Origin: Achromobacter ruhlandii
GTDB lineage: Bacteria > Pseudomonadota > Gammaproteobacteria > Burkholderiales > Burkholderiaceae_B
DNA: 64,000 bases
Direction: 5' to 3'
Assembly (NCBI RefSeq): GCF_902859695.1
Contig: NZ_CADIJL010000007.1
Coordinates: 124,001 to 188,000 of the forward strand
The notes under the pieces were generated by a model that saw nothing but the letters and a program-made list of their open reading frames with translations, ran no database searches and was not told the DNA's origin. Both the position numbers and the translations under genes were made by a program. Below are positions 32,752 through 42,160 of this stretch, piece after piece. Position 1 is the stretch's first letter, and each line of letters opens with the position of its first letter.

Positions 32752-33762
32752 TCAGGCGGTGGCTTCGTTCAGGTGGCAGGCCGACCAGTGGCCCGGAGAG
32801 ATTTCCTTCAGCGTCGGCGCCTGCTCGCGGCAGCGCGGCATGGCGTGCGGGCAGCGCGGGTTGAAGGTACAGCCCGACGGCGGATTCAGCGGCGACGGGA
32901 TCTCGCCCTTGATTGGCGTGAACTTGCGGCCGCGGCGCGCCACGTCCGGCACCTCGGCCATCAGGGCCTGGGTGTACGGATGGTTGGCGCGCGCGAAGAT
33001 CTCGGCCGAGGTCGAGATCTCGACGATCTTGCCCAGGTACATGATAGCCACGCGATCCGAGATGTGGCGCACCACGCCCAGGTCGTGGCTGATGAAGAGG
33101 TAGGTGAAACCGTGCTGCTCGCGCAGGTCCATGAACAGGTTGATCACCTGCGCCTGGATCGACACGTCCAGCGCCGCCACCGGTTCGTCGCACACCAGGA
33201 ACTTGGGCGCCACCATCAGCGCGCGGGCGATGCCGATGCGCTGGCGCTGGCCGCCCGAAATCTGGTGCGGGAAGCGATCGCGGTACTCGGTGTCCAGACC
33301 GACTTCCTTCAGGGCCTGGTCGATGCGCGCGGGAATCTCGGCCGGCGGCGCCAGCTTGTGCACCTTGAGCGATTCGCCCAGGATCTGGCGCAGGCGCTGG
33401 CGCGGGTTGAGCGAGGCCTGCGGATCCTGGAAGATCATCTGCACGCCCAGCGTGTAGGCCAGCTTGTCGGCGCCGCGCAGTCGACGCGCGTCCTGGCCCT
33501 GGTAGAGCAGGTCGCCTTCGGTCTGGCGGTGCAGGCCGGCAACGACGCGGCCCAGGGTGGACTTGCCGCAGCCGGACTCGCCCACCAGGCCGACGACTTC
33601 GCCGCGGCCGATGCGCAGGTCAACGCCGTTGACGGCGTACACGGTGCGGCGGTCGATCGGGCGGCCGCCCAGGGCCAGGATGCGCTGGGCCAGGTCGGGA
33701 CGCTGTTCGAAGCGCTTGTGGACGTTCCTGAGCTCGATGACGGGGGTATCGGCTTGACTCAT
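32752..33762 (-). CDS. Peptide/nickel-type ABC transporter ATP-binding protein (DppF/OppF-like)
   Basis: A 336-residue ABC ATPase. Walker A GESGCGKST is at residues 61-69, MIFQDPQASLNPRQRL is the Q-loop, ISGGQRQRIGIARAL the signature and LVCDEPVAALDVSIQAQ Walker B. The C-terminal oligopeptide-type domain contains the CTFNPRCPHAMPRC cysteine cluster that may hold an iron-sulfur centre in this subfamily. It overlaps the DppD-like gene by four bases (ATGA), indicating coupled translation. Confidence 0.96.
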   Translation of the reverse strand: MSQADTPVIELRNVHKRFEQRPDLAQRILALGGRPIDRRTVYAVNGVDLRIGRGEVVGLVGESGCGKSTLGRVVAGLHRQTEGDLLYQGQDARRLRGADKLAYTLGVQMIFQDPQASLNPRQRLRQILGESLKVHKLAPPAEIPARIDQALKEVGLDTEYRDRFPHQISGGQRQRIGIARALMVAPKFLVCDEPVAALDVSIQAQVINLFMDLREQHGFTYLFISHDLGVVRHISDRVAIMYLGKIVEISTSAEIFARANHPYTQALMAEVPDVARRGRKFTPIKGEIPSPLNPPSGCTFNPRCPHAMPRCREQAPTLKEISPGHWSACHLNEATA

Positions 33763-34742
33763 GCTTGCTCGGCCTCGCGGGCGATCGGGACGTAACAGCG
33801 ATAGCTGCGCGAACCTTCGGTGGTAACGGTGGGGGCTTGTTCGGTGCAGCGCGTGACCGCGTGGGTGCAGCGCGGCCGGAAGGCACAGCCCGACGGGCGG
33901 CCGGCCAGGCTGGGCGCCATGCCGTTGATCTGGTGCAGGCGCGCGCCCGGCGTGGTGGCGCCGGGCATCGAGTCCAGCAGGCCGCGGGTGTACGGATGGC
34001 GCGGCGCGTCCAGCACCTGTTCGACCGGGCCGCTCTCGACGATGCGGCCGGCGTACATGACCGCGACGCGGTCGGCCAGCTCGGCCACCACGCCCAGGTC
34101 GTGGGTGATCCAGATCAGCGCCGTATTGTGCTCGCGGCAGATCTCCTGCATGCGGTACAGGATCTGGCCCTGGATGGTCACGTCCAGCGCCGTGGTCGGC
34201 TCGTCGCAGATGATCAGGTCCGGCTTGTTGAGCATGGCGATGGCGATCGCCACGCGCTGGCGCATGCCGCCCGAGAACTCGTGCGGGTAGCTCTTCAGGC
34301 GCTTCTCCGGCGACGGAATGCCGACCATGGCCAGCGCCTCGCGGCAGCGTTCCAGCGCTTCGGCGCGCGGCACGTCCTCGTGCGTCAGGATGGCTTCCAT
34401 CATCTGCTCGCCGATGCGCAGCACCGGGTTGAGCGTCATCAGCGGGTCCTGGAAGATCATGGCGATGCGGTTGCCGCGCAACTGGCGCATCTGCTCTTCG
34501 GAGAGCTTGCGCAGGTCGTTGCCCTTGAACTTCACTTCGCCGTCGACGACTTCCCCGGGCGGATCGATCAGGCCCAGCAGCGAGAAGCCGGTGACCGATT
34601 TGCCCGAGCCGGACTCGCCGACCAGGCCCACGATCTCGCCGCGGCGCACGGTCAGGTCGACGCCGTCGACCGCCAGCCAGGCGCCGGCCTCGGTATGGAA
34701 TGCGGTGCGCAGGCCGCGCACTTCTAGAAGCGTGTCACTCAT
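33759..34742 (-). CDS. Peptide/nickel-type ABC transporter ATP-binding protein (DppD/OppD-like)
   Basis: A 327-residue ABC ATPase. Walker A GESGSGKS is at residues 42-49, followed by [37 protein letters not shown] and [18 protein letters not shown]. The C-terminal cysteine cluster is [14 protein letters not shown]. The ATG starting [11 protein letters not shown] is the conserved N-terminus; the frame runs 30 codons further upstream through a hairpin-rich repeat that is not coding. Confidence 0.96.
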   Translation of the reverse strand: MSDTLLEVRGLRTAFHTEAGAWLAVDGVDLTVRRGEIVGLVGESGSGKSVTGFSLLGLIDPPGEVVDGEVKFKGNDLRKLSEEQMRQLRGNRIAMIFQDPLMTLNPVLRIGEQMMEAILTHEDVPRAEALERCREALAMVGIPSPEKRLKSYPHEFSGGMRQRVAIAIAMLNKPDLIICDEPTTALDVTIQGQILYRMQEICREHNTALIWITHDLGVVAELADRVAVMYAGRIVESGPVEQVLDAPRHPYTRGLLDSMPGATTPGARLHQINGMAPSLAGRPSGCAFRPRCTHAVTRCTEQAPTVTTEGSRSYRCYVPIAREAEQA

Positions 34743-34804
34743 ATCATTTGTCCATTGCGCCAGCCGCCAAGCAGGCGGGAGGCCTTGCCCAATCGGGATG
34801 CCGC

Positions 34805-34861
34805 GGAGCCGGCTCCGCCGGTCCGCTGGCATGCCCCCTTGAGGGGGGAGCGCGAAGCGCT
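34805..34861. repeat. Triple-hairpin cluster between the permease and ATPase genes
   Basis: Three adjacent palindromes lie in the 130-base gap inside the operon: GGAGCCGGCTCC (34805-34816), CCCCC-TTGA-GGGGG (34834-34847) and AGCGC-GAA-GCGCT (34849-34861). No T-run follows. The cluster looks like a REP-type repetitive element that could stabilise the upstream message or lower expression of the ATPases. A similar hairpin set seems familiar to me from Bordetella/Achromobacter genomes, but I cannot verify that here. Confidence 0.65.
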
Positions 34862-34872
34862 TCGGGGGTGGG

Positions 34873-35790
34873 TCATTTCCTCGGATCCAGGCTTTCGCGC
34901 AGGCGGTCGCCCACGATGTTGATAGAGAGAATCAGCAGCAACAGCGCAATGCCCGGGAACAGGCTGATCCAGTAGTCGCCCGACAGCAGGTACTGGAAGC
35001 CGTTGGAGATCAGCAGGCCCAGCGACGGTTCGGTGATCGGCACGCCGACGCCCAGGAACGACAGCGTCGCTTCCAGCGCGATGGCGGTGGCGATCTGGAT
35101 GGTCGCGAACACCATGACCGGGCCCAGGCAGTTGGGCAGCAGGTGGAACACCATGATGCGCCAGGCCGGGAAGCCCAGGTTGGCGGCGGCCTCGACGTAC
35201 TCCTTGCGCCGCTCCTGCAGCGCGCGGCTGCGCATGATGCGGGCATAGTGGCCCCACTGCACCAGCACCAGCGCCAGAATCACCTTGTCGACCCCGCGCC
35301 CCAGCACCACCAGCAGCACCAGCGCCACCAGGATGGTCGGGAAACCCAGGATGAAGTCGACGATGCGCATCAGCACGGTGTCGACCAGGCCGCCGACGTA
35401 GGCAGCCACCAGGCCGACCGCGCCGCCCACGGCGGTGGCAAGCACCACGGCCGACAGGCCCACCATCAGGCTGATGCGCAGGCCGTAGAGAATGGCGCTG
35501 AGCATGTCGCGGCCCTGGTCGTCGGTGCCGAGCCAGGCGATGCTGCCGTCCATCAGCGCCTGGCGCGGCGCCAGGCGGCCGTCCATCAGCGACAGGTTGG
35601 CCAGATCATAGGGATTCTGCGGCGCGAAGTAGGGCGCGAACACCACCAGCAGCACCAGGATGGCCAGCGCGATGACCGAGCCGCGCACGGTCGGCCGGGC
35701 CCGCAGTTTCTTCAGGATCGAGGCGCGCTTGGGCGTATCAGCCAGGGGCTGGACGGTACGGGTGCGGCCGGTATTGGGAGATTGAGCCAT
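34873..35790 (-). CDS. Peptide/nickel-type ABC transporter permease (DppC/OppC-like)
   Basis: A 305-residue inner-membrane permease with six predicted transmembrane helices. The family N-terminal helix is GSVIALAILVLLVVFAPYFAP, WLGTDDQGRDMLSAILYGLRISL is the DppC signature, and the ATPase-coupling EAA loop is EYVEAAANLGFPAWRIMVFHLLPN. The start at MAQSPNTGRT lies five bases after the stop of the upstream permease gene. Confidence 0.95.
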   Translation of the reverse strand: MAQSPNTGRTRTVQPLADTPKRASILKKLRARPTVRGSVIALAILVLLVVFAPYFAPQNPYDLANLSLMDGRLAPRQALMDGSIAWLGTDDQGRDMLSAILYGLRISLMVGLSAVVLATAVGGAVGLVAAYVGGLVDTVLMRIVDFILGFPTILVALVLLVVLGRGVDKVILALVLVQWGHYARIMRSRALQERRKEYVEAAANLGFPAWRIMVFHLLPNCLGPVMVFATIQIATAIALEATLSFLGVGVPITEPSLGLLISNGFQYLLSGDYWISLFPGIALLLLILSINIVGDRLRESLDPRK

Positions 35791-35795
35791 GACGA

Positions 35796-36773
35796 TTATT
35801 GAGCAGGGGTCACGAGCTGCACGCGCGGATCGAGCGCGGCGTACAGGATGTCCACAACCAGGTTGATGACCACGAAGATCAGGGTGACCAGCATCACGTA
35901 CGCGACCACCACGGGCCGGTCGAGCTGGTAGACGCTGTCGATGAGCAGCTTGCCCATGCCGGGCCACGCGAACACGGTCTCGGTGATGGTGGAATAGGCG
36001 ATCAGGCTGCCGAATTCCATGCCGATGACAGTGACCACCGGGATCAGGATGTTGCGCAGGATGTGGCGGCGCACGATGCGGCCGGGCTTGATGCCCTTGG
36101 CGCGCGCGAACTTCACGTAGTCCTGGCTGCGGGCCTCGACCACGCCGGAGGCGGTCAGGCGCAGCACCAGCGCGATGTTGGCCAGCGCCAGGTTGATCGC
36201 CGGCATGATCAGGTGCGACCAGCCGTCGGCCGTCAGGATCGACAGGCGCACGCCCAGCACCGTCACGGTGTCGCCGCGGCCGGTGGCGGGCAGCCAGCCG
36301 AGCCACACCGCGAACAGCAGGATCAGCATCATGCCCTGCCAGAAGTTGGGCAGCGAGAAGCCCAGCACCGACGACGCCATGATGCCGCGGCCCAACGGTT
36401 CATCGCGGTACAGGCCGGCCACCAGGCCCAGCGGAATGCCGATCACACAGGTCAGGCCGATGGCCACGATCACCAGTTCGAAGGTGGCGGGGATGCGCTG
36501 CACGATCAGCTCGATGGCCGGGATGCCGTGCACGAACGACGTGCCCAGGTCGCCGTGCAGCGCGCGCCACAGGAATCCTGTGTATTGCTGCCACACGGGC
36601 AGGTCCAGGCCGAGGCGGGCGATCATCGCCTCGCGCGCCGCCTGGCTGGCTTCGGGGCTGACCAGCAGTTCGATCGGGTCGCCCACGGCATACACCGCGA
36701 AGAAGACCACGACCGAGACGGCCAGCAGCACGAACAGACTCTGGATCAGTCTGCGTAGGATGAAAAGGGCCAC
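35796..36773 (-). CDS. Peptide/nickel-type ABC transporter permease (DppB/OppB-like)
   Basis: A 325-residue permease opening with MALFILRRLIQSLFVLLAVSVVVFF, the usual DppB N-terminal helix, then the periplasmic segment LGLDLPVWQQYTGFLWRALHGDLGTSF. The EAA loop is DYVKFARAKGIKPGRIVRRHILRNILIPVVT. It is coupled to the DppC-like gene and follows the receptor gene by 50 bases. Confidence 0.95.
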   Translation of the reverse strand: MALFILRRLIQSLFVLLAVSVVVFFAVYAVGDPIELLVSPEASQAAREAMIARLGLDLPVWQQYTGFLWRALHGDLGTSFVHGIPAIELIVQRIPATFELVIVAIGLTCVIGIPLGLVAGLYRDEPLGRGIMASSVLGFSLPNFWQGMMLILLFAVWLGWLPATGRGDTVTVLGVRLSILTADGWSHLIMPAINLALANIALVLRLTASGVVEARSQDYVKFARAKGIKPGRIVRRHILRNILIPVVTVIGMEFGSLIAYSTITETVFAWPGMGKLLIDSVYQLDRPVVVAYVMLVTLIFVVINLVVDILYAALDPRVQLVTPAQ

Positions 36774-36823
36774 GTGATATTTCCTTGGTGGGCTCGGGGT
36801 TGCAGGCGCCGGAAACGGCGATC

Positions 36824-38464
36824 TTAATTGGCGGGCTTGGCCGACATGGCCAGGGTGTATTGGTCGGCGCGGCCTTCGTAAGTCAGGCCCTTGCGGAACG
36901 CCCAGATGCTGCTTTCGAAATGCAGCGGAATGCTGGGCAGGTCGGCCAGCGCCAGGGTCAGGGACTCCTGCAGCAGCTTTTCGCGCACCGCCGGATCGAC
37001 GGTGGTCAGGGCGCGCTTGAAGACCTTGTCGAAGGCCGGATTGTCATAGCCGCCGTAGTTGCTGGTGCCCAGGCCGTGTTCCTTGTCGAAGGCGCTGACC
37101 CAGTACTGCAGGAACGACGAGGCCTCGCCGGTTTCCGACGACCAGCCGCCCATGGCGAAGCTGAACTCGCGCTTGGCGCGCTTGGGGAAGTAGACCGAGC
37201 GCGTCATGGCATCCACGGTCGTCTTGATGCCCACGCGCGACAGATACTGGGCCACGGCCTGCGAGATCTGCGCGTCGTTGATGTAGCGGTCGTTGGTCGA
37301 CGAGATGGTCAGCTCGAAGCCGTCCGGGTAGCCGGCCTCGGCCAGCAGCTTTTTGGCGGCGGCCGGATCGTACTTCAGTTCTGGCGGCGGCTGCAGCGTG
37401 CCGAACATGCCGTCGGGCAGGAACTGGTTGGCCGGGGTGGCGGCGCCGTCCATGATGCGGGCGGTAATGGCCTTGCGGTCGATCGCCATCGAGATGGCGC
37501 GGCGCACGCGCACGTCCTGCAGCGGGTTCTTGCCGTCGGCGGCGCGCACCATCGGGCTGGGGCTGCGCGCCACGTCGAACTGGAAGTACACCACCCGCAC
37601 CGACGGCGTGATGACGTAGCCGAAGCCCGGCGTTTCCGAGATGCGCTTGACGTCGCGCGCGGCGGGGTTCTCGATCAGGTCGAAGTCGCCGGCCAGGAGG
37701 CCGGTCAGGCGCGGGCCGGCGGCCGGCACCGGAATCAGCCGCACGTTCGGCCAGGCCGGTTTGTCGCCCCAGTAGGCGTCGTTGCGCGCCAGCTCGATGG
37801 CGCTGCCCTTGACGTAGGACTTGAGCGTGTACGGGCCGGTGCCGATGGCGGACTTGCCGCTGTTGAAGTCGCTGATGGTGGGCCAGGGGCCGGTCACGCC
37901 GCAACCATTCTTGGGATCGAAGCGGATCGGGCCATGCTCGACGATGCCGCTCCACAGCATGGCGTTGCGGGTCAGGTCGTTGGGCAGCAGCGGGTAGGGC
38001 AGGTGGGTCTTGATGACCAGCACGTTGCCGTCGCGCACGTCGATGCTGGCCAGCTTCTGCACCACGCTCAGGTACGAGCCGCCGATCGACTGCTCGTTGT
38101 GGAACGCGCGGCACAGCGTGAAGATCACGTCCTGCGGCGTGAACGGCTGGCCATTGGAGAACTTCACGCCGTCGCGCAGCGTGAATTCCCAGGTGGTGTC
38201 GTCCACCGCCTTCCAGGCGGTCGCCAGCCGCGGCACCAGATTCATCTTGGCGTCCTGGCCGATCAGCGTCTCGAAGATGTGCGAGGTCATCGCGTCGTTG
38301 GGCGTGACCTGGTGGTAGTGCGGGTCCATCGCCGTGGGTTCGGACGACAGGCCGATCCGCAGCGTCTGCGGGGCCGACTGGGCCTGGGCCATGGCGCCAG
38401 CGGCCAGGGCGGCCGCCAGCGTACAGGTCGATAACGCGCTGCGGATGAAAACGTTTGCGGACAT
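36824..38464 (-). CDS. Family 5 extracellular solute-binding protein (DppA/OppA-like)
   Basis: A 546-residue periplasmic receptor with a signal peptide (LAAALAAGAMAQAQS, cleavage near AQA-QSA). The type II binding-protein features TWEFTLRDGVKFSNGQPFTPQDVIFT, IGTGPYTLKSYVKGSAIEL and RRAISMAIDRKAI are intact. It supplies ligand to the downstream permeases. A close paralogue lies beyond the LysR gene at 42161-43774, with many identical blocks (for example RVGIKTTVDAMT against RVGIKTNVDAMT). Ligand unknown; the flanking peptidases and deacylase argue for short peptides or N-acyl amino acids. Confidence 0.95.
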   Translation of the reverse strand: MSANVFIRSALSTCTLAAALAAGAMAQAQSAPQTLRIGLSSEPTAMDPHYHQVTPNDAMTSHIFETLIGQDAKMNLVPRLATAWKAVDDTTWEFTLRDGVKFSNGQPFTPQDVIFTLCRAFHNEQSIGGSYLSVVQKLASIDVRDGNVLVIKTHLPYPLLPNDLTRNAMLWSGIVEHGPIRFDPKNGCGVTGPWPTISDFNSGKSAIGTGPYTLKSYVKGSAIELARNDAYWGDKPAWPNVRLIPVPAAGPRLTGLLAGDFDLIENPAARDVKRISETPGFGYVITPSVRVVYFQFDVARSPSPMVRAADGKNPLQDVRVRRAISMAIDRKAITARIMDGAATPANQFLPDGMFGTLQPPPELKYDPAAAKKLLAEAGYPDGFELTISSTNDRYINDAQISQAVAQYLSRVGIKTTVDAMTRSVYFPKRAKREFSFAMGGWSSETGEASSFLQYWVSAFDKEHGLGTSNYGGYDNPAFDKVFKRALTTVDPAVREKLLQESLTLALADLPSIPLHFESSIWAFRKGLTYEGRADQYTLAMSAKPAN

Positions 38465-38529
38465 GCTGCTTCCCTTGGTGGTTTTTTTATATGAGGCGGC
38501 GCGCCAGCAAGGGCGCGACGCGCGATGCA

Positions 38530-39501
38530 TCAGACGATCGGTTGCGCCAGCCGCACCACCGTCACCCCGGCCCGCAGGTTGGCGGTCGACGGCATGATCA
38601 GGACGCAGTTGTCGTACGGCGTGGTCACGGCCTCGCCCTCGGACCAGCCGATGACGGTGCCGGCGCGCGCCAGCGTCTCCAGGCCCTTCCAGGGCTCGGC
38701 GAAACGGAAGTCGGCGCTCTTGGCGGCGATCGCGTGGGTCACGCGCAGCGCGCGCTGGGCGCTGGCCTGGGGGGCGAACCAGGCGGCGGGCAGGTCGGCC
38801 TCGTCCACGGTGCCGGCCGCCACCAGGAAACGCGCCATCTGGTCGACCGCCACGCCGCGCGCCTCGGGCGCGCCATGGAAGCCGCATTCGATCAGCAACG
38901 AACGGGTGCCGTTGTCGCCGGCCTCGCCGAAACGGCCGTAGTCGCGCATGCGCACGCCGGCGGCATGGCCGGCGTCGGCGATGATCGTGGCGGGGTTGCC
39001 CAGCGACAGGGCCAGGTCGATGTTGCGCTGTTCCATGCCGGTCAGCTGCAGCGGCACATCGGAATTGCTCATCGAGTGGAAGTCCAGCAGCCAGTCGGCC
39101 TGCGCCACCCACGGGCGCAGGGCGGCGGCGCGGCGGCGTTCCTGGCTGATGGGCTGGGCCAGCTTGTCGTCGCTCCAGACGCGGTTCATGTCTTCGTCGA
39201 CGAAGCGCGCCGGCGCGTAGTTGGCGGGGTCGAAGCGGTCGAACGCGGCCAGGTTGCAGAATGCCAGCGTCAGCGAACCACGGCGCGGGCGCAGGCCGGC
39301 GGCCAGCGCATCCTTCAGGGCCCAGGCGCCGCACAGCTCGTTGCCGTGGACCAGGGCGCTGAGCATCACGCGCTTGCCCGGCACGCCGGAGTCGAAATGC
39401 CAGACGCCGGGGGTATCCGTGTTGCCCACGCGCTCGGCCGCCAGATCCGGACAGGCGAGCAAAAAGGGGCGCGGACGGGACGCGGTAGAGGACGAGGACA
39501 T
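38530..39501 (-). CDS. Succinylglutamate desuccinylase/aspartoacylase-family zinc deacylase
   Basis: A 323-residue AstE/AspA-type enzyme. The zinc-binding pair His52 and Glu55 lies in SALVHGNELCGAWAL, the later histidine is in LLDFHSMSN, the RFVDEDMNRVW arginine region is present and the catalytic glutamate is in LLIECGFHG. Such enzymes remove a carboxyl-bearing acyl group from N-acyl amino acids. CGGAG precedes the ATG. It is the second gene of the operon, between an M20 peptidase and the transporter receptor. Confidence 0.92.
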   Translation of the reverse strand: MSSSSTASRPRPFLLACPDLAAERVGNTDTPGVWHFDSGVPGKRVMLSALVHGNELCGAWALKDALAAGLRPRRGSLTLAFCNLAAFDRFDPANYAPARFVDEDMNRVWSDDKLAQPISQERRRAAALRPWVAQADWLLDFHSMSNSDVPLQLTGMEQRNIDLALSLGNPATIIADAGHAAGVRMRDYGRFGEAGDNGTRSLLIECGFHGAPEARGVAVDQMARFLVAAGTVDEADLPAAWFAPQASAQRALRVTHAIAAKSADFRFAEPWKGLETLARAGTVIGWSEGEAVTTPYDNCVLIMPSTANLRAGVTVVRLAQPIV

Positions 39502-39554
39502 GGGAACTCCGATCAAGCGAGGGGGATTGTATAAGGGATGGCGCCCGAAGGCGG

Positions 39555-40991
39555 TCAGGTGGCGGTCAGGCGCTCGCGTTGCGCGGCCACGGCCGCGCCC
39601 TGTTCGCCCAGGTCCCAGAACAGGCCGGCCATCACCGCCGCGCCTTCGCGCGCCACGGAGGCGAGCAGGTGTTCGTCGGGGCCATGCTGGCAACAGGCGG
39701 GATAGGAATGCGGCACCCAGATGGTGGGCAGCCCCAACACTTCCGAGAAAGCGTCGTTGGGCACGGTGCCGCCCAGGTTCGGCAGCAGTGCGGGCGTCTT
39801 GCCGGTGGTGGCGGCCAGCGAGGCCACGGCCCAGCGCGCCCACGGATCGTCCGGGTCCAGCCGGGTGGCCGGCGTGCCGCGCCGCACGCGGACCTGGACC
39901 TGCCGCAGGCCCCGCGCGTCCAGGTGCCGGCGCAGGATGCCCTCGGCCTGGCGCCAGTCGGTGCCGACCACGAAGCGCAGGTTGCAGGTGGCGCTGGCGC
40001 GCGGCGGAATCGCGCCCACCGGGTTGTCGGGGTTGCCGGTCTTGTAGGCCAGCACTTCCAGCGTGTTCCAGCCGAACAGGCGCTCGGCCAGCGACAGGCC
40101 GGGCTCGCCCCAGTCCGGGTCGATCTCGGGCGCGTCGTCGTCCTGGCCGACCCGGATGTCCGCCAGCGCCTGGCGCACGGCGGGCGGAATCGCCGGCGGA
40201 CGCAGGCCGTCGACCAGCAATCGGCCGCGCGCATCCACCAGGCTGGCCAGCGCGTGCGCCAGGATGAGGCCGGGATTGGGCAGCACGCCGCCCCAGTTGC
40301 CGGAGTGGTGGGCGTGGCCGCGCAGGTCCACCGTCAGGTCGAACAGCAGCGTGCCGCGCGAGCCCAGGAACAGTGTCGGCAGGTCGGCCGCCAGCCGAGG
40401 GCCGTCGGAGGCGATGAAGACATCCGCCGCCAGGGCGTCGCGCCACGCGGCGCAGGCCTGGTGCAGGCCGGGCGAGCCGACTTCCTCGCCGCATTCCACC
40501 AGCATGCGCAGGTTGAAGCCCAGGCGCCCGCCGCGTTCGGCCCGCACCTGTTCCAGCGCGGTCATGTTGACGCAGTACTGTCCCTTGTTGTCGGCGGCGC
40601 CGCGGCCGTACCAGCGATCGCCCTCGGCCGTCAGGCGCCACGGCGCCAGGCCGGCGCGCCATTGCTCGTCATAGCCGCGCACCACGTCGCCGTGGGCGTA
40701 CATCAGCACGGCGGGCAGGGCCGGGTCCTCGATGCGCTCGGCCAGCAGGAACGGCGGACCGCCGGCGACGGGGTTGTCCTCCACGCGCCAGGAACAGCCC
40801 AGCGCTTCCAGGCGCGGCGCGACCGCCGCGCGCAGGTAGTCGTAGAGCGCGGCGCGCTGGTCCGGGTTCTGGCTTTCGGTGCGGTGCGCGACCAGCTCCG
40901 CCAGATCGCGCTGCAAGGCGCCGCTATCGGCATATGCGACCGCGCGGCCGATGGCGGCGGCGCGGCTGGCGCTCGTGACTGCTGCTGGCAC
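39555..40991 (-). CDS. M20-family metallopeptidase (dipeptidase/ACY1-like)
   Basis: A 478-residue M20 enzyme. His100 and Asp102 in MYAHGDVV, Asp134 in GRGAADNKGQ, catalytic Glu169 and Glu170 in VECGEEVGS are the zinc and catalytic residues. The dimerisation histidine is in RGHAHHSGNWGG, and the C-terminal zinc histidine is probably in DEHLL. It starts at GTG with GGGGAAG upstream and is the first gene of the nine-gene operon, 164 bases from the divergent LysR gene. Probably cuts imported dipeptides. Confidence 0.93.
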   Translation of the reverse strand: MPAAVTSASRAAAIGRAVAYADSGALQRDLAELVAHRTESQNPDQRAALYDYLRAAVAPRLEALGCSWRVEDNPVAGGPPFLLAERIEDPALPAVLMYAHGDVVRGYDEQWRAGLAPWRLTAEGDRWYGRGAADNKGQYCVNMTALEQVRAERGGRLGFNLRMLVECGEEVGSPGLHQACAAWRDALAADVFIASDGPRLAADLPTLFLGSRGTLLFDLTVDLRGHAHHSGNWGGVLPNPGLILAHALASLVDARGRLLVDGLRPPAIPPAVRQALADIRVGQDDDAPEIDPDWGEPGLSLAERLFGWNTLEVLAYKTGNPDNPVGAIPPRASATCNLRFVVGTDWRQAEGILRRHLDARGLRQVQVRVRRGTPATRLDPDDPWARWAVASLAATTGKTPALLPNLGGTVPNDAFSEVLGLPTIWVPHSYPACCQHGPDEHLLASVAREGAAVMAGLFWDLGEQGAAVAAQRERLTAT

Positions 40992-41062
40992 GGACTTCCC
41001 CTTGTCTGGCAGGGCGCGTCATTGCGCACCCTGCTGAATCGTTGCGCAAATTCTAGGATCAG

Positions 41063-41102
41063 GGAAGCTTTCTCTACAATTAGAATATTTATCGGAAGCT
41101 TT
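41063..41102. promoter_or_regulatory. Candidate LysR binding region with repeated GGAAGCTTT
   Basis: GGAAGCTTT occurs at 41063-41071 and 41094-41102, with 31 bases between repeat starts (three helical turns). Each contains the palindrome AAGCTT. They flank AT-rich TACAATTAGAATATTTAT, which holds possible -10 boxes, in the divergent gap between the peptidase operon and the LysR gene. Confidence 0.6.
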
Positions 41103-41155
41103 GCAAAAAAGGCAAAGCTATTTTCATCGGCGTCAGGCCCCAGCGAGGGGGAAAC

Positions 41156-42070
41156 ATGCACGGCATCGCCCTGCGTTACTTTGTCGAGGTCGCCCAGGCG
41201 GGCAGCCTGAGCGGGGCGTCCGAACGCCTGCACGTGGCGGTGTCCGCCATCAGCCGCCAGATCGCCAAGCTGGAGGAAGAAGCGGGCGCGCCGCTGTTCG
41301 AGCGCGCCGCGCGCGGCATGGTGCTGAGCGAGGCCGGCCGGCTGCTGCTGGCCCACGCGCGGCGCACGCTGCTGGAATCGGATTCGGTGCTGCAGGAGAT
41401 CGCCGCGCTCAAGGGCATGGCGCGCAACGAGATCCGCATGGCGGCGGTCGAGGGCGTGGCGCGCATCTTCCTGCCGTCGGCCATGGCGCGCTTTCGCCGC
41501 GACTGGCCCGAGGCGCGCTTCGACCTGCATGTGGGCACGCCGGCCGATGTCGCCCGCCGCGTCGCCGAAGGCAGCGTCGAACTGGGCATGACCTTCAACG
41601 TCGAACGGCTCAGCGGCGTCAGCGTGCGCTATTCGCGGCGCGCGCCGGTGCACGCCGTCATGGCCGCGGGCCACCCGCTGGCCGGCCGCAAGAGCGTCAG
41701 CCTGCAGGACCTGGGCCGCTACCCGCTGGCGCTGACCGGCCCTGGCACCACCACCCGCCATCTGTTCGAGATGGGCTGCCTGCTGGAATCGGTGCAGCTC
41801 GAACCGACCTTTACCTGCAATGATTCCTCGCCGCTGCATGGCTTCGTGTTCGGTTCCGACGCCATCATGCTCAGCGGCTACATCTCGGTGGCCTGGAGCC
41901 TCAAGCGCGACGAGCTGGTGGCGGTGCCGATCTCCAATGCCCAGTTGCAGTCGCGCACCTTGCAACTGCACGTCATGCAGGGGCGCCAGCTGCCGCCCAA
42001 GACGGAAGCCTTCATCGACCTGTTGTCGCGCGAGCTGGACGTGCTGCTGGCGCAAGGGCCGGGCGCCTGA
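41156..42070 (+). CDS. LysR-family regulator of the adjacent peptide-use operon (predicted)
   Basis: 304 residues. The N-terminal winged helix-turn-helix reads YFVEVAQAGSLSGASERLHV followed by AVSAISRQIAKLEEEAGAPLF, and the effector-binding domain fills the rest. It is divergent from the nine-gene transporter/peptidase operon and followed, convergently, by a second receptor gene, so both are likely targets. The GGAAGCTTT pair in the divergent gap is the best operator candidate. Confidence 0.93.
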   Translation: MHGIALRYFVEVAQAGSLSGASERLHVAVSAISRQIAKLEEEAGAPLFERAARGMVLSEAGRLLLAHARRTLLESDSVLQEIAALKGMARNEIRMAAVEGVARIFLPSAMARFRRDWPEARFDLHVGTPADVARRVAEGSVELGMTFNVERLSGVSVRYSRRAPVHAVMAAGHPLAGRKSVSLQDLGRYPLALTGPGTTTRHLFEMGCLLESVQLEPTFTCNDSSPLHGFVFGSDAIMLSGYISVAWSLKRDELVAVPISNAQLQSRTLQLHVMQGRQLPPKTEAFIDLLSRELDVLLAQGPGA

Positions 42071-42114
42071 GACCGCCACGGCCGCCCGGTGGGGACGCGA
42101 TGCGCATCCAAGGA

Positions 42115-42142
42115 AAAACGGCTGCCCGAAGGCAGCCGTTTT
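42115..42142. terminator. Bidirectional terminator between LysR and receptor genes
   Basis: AAAACGGCTGCC-CGAA-GGCAGCCGTTTT, a perfect 12-bp stem with A- and T-runs, serves both convergent genes. Confidence 0.93.
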
Positions 42143-42160
42143 CATGTCACGCGCGCCGGA

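Noticed and set aside
32747..33193. Upstream extension of the alpha/beta hydrolase frame
   Set aside because: It runs through the DppF-like ATPase gene in another frame and has low-complexity Arg/Gly/Pro-rich composition with no domain.
35791..36306. Upstream extension of the DppC-like permease frame
   Set aside because: It is the out-of-frame shadow of the DppB-like gene. The conserved permease N-terminus begins at 35790.
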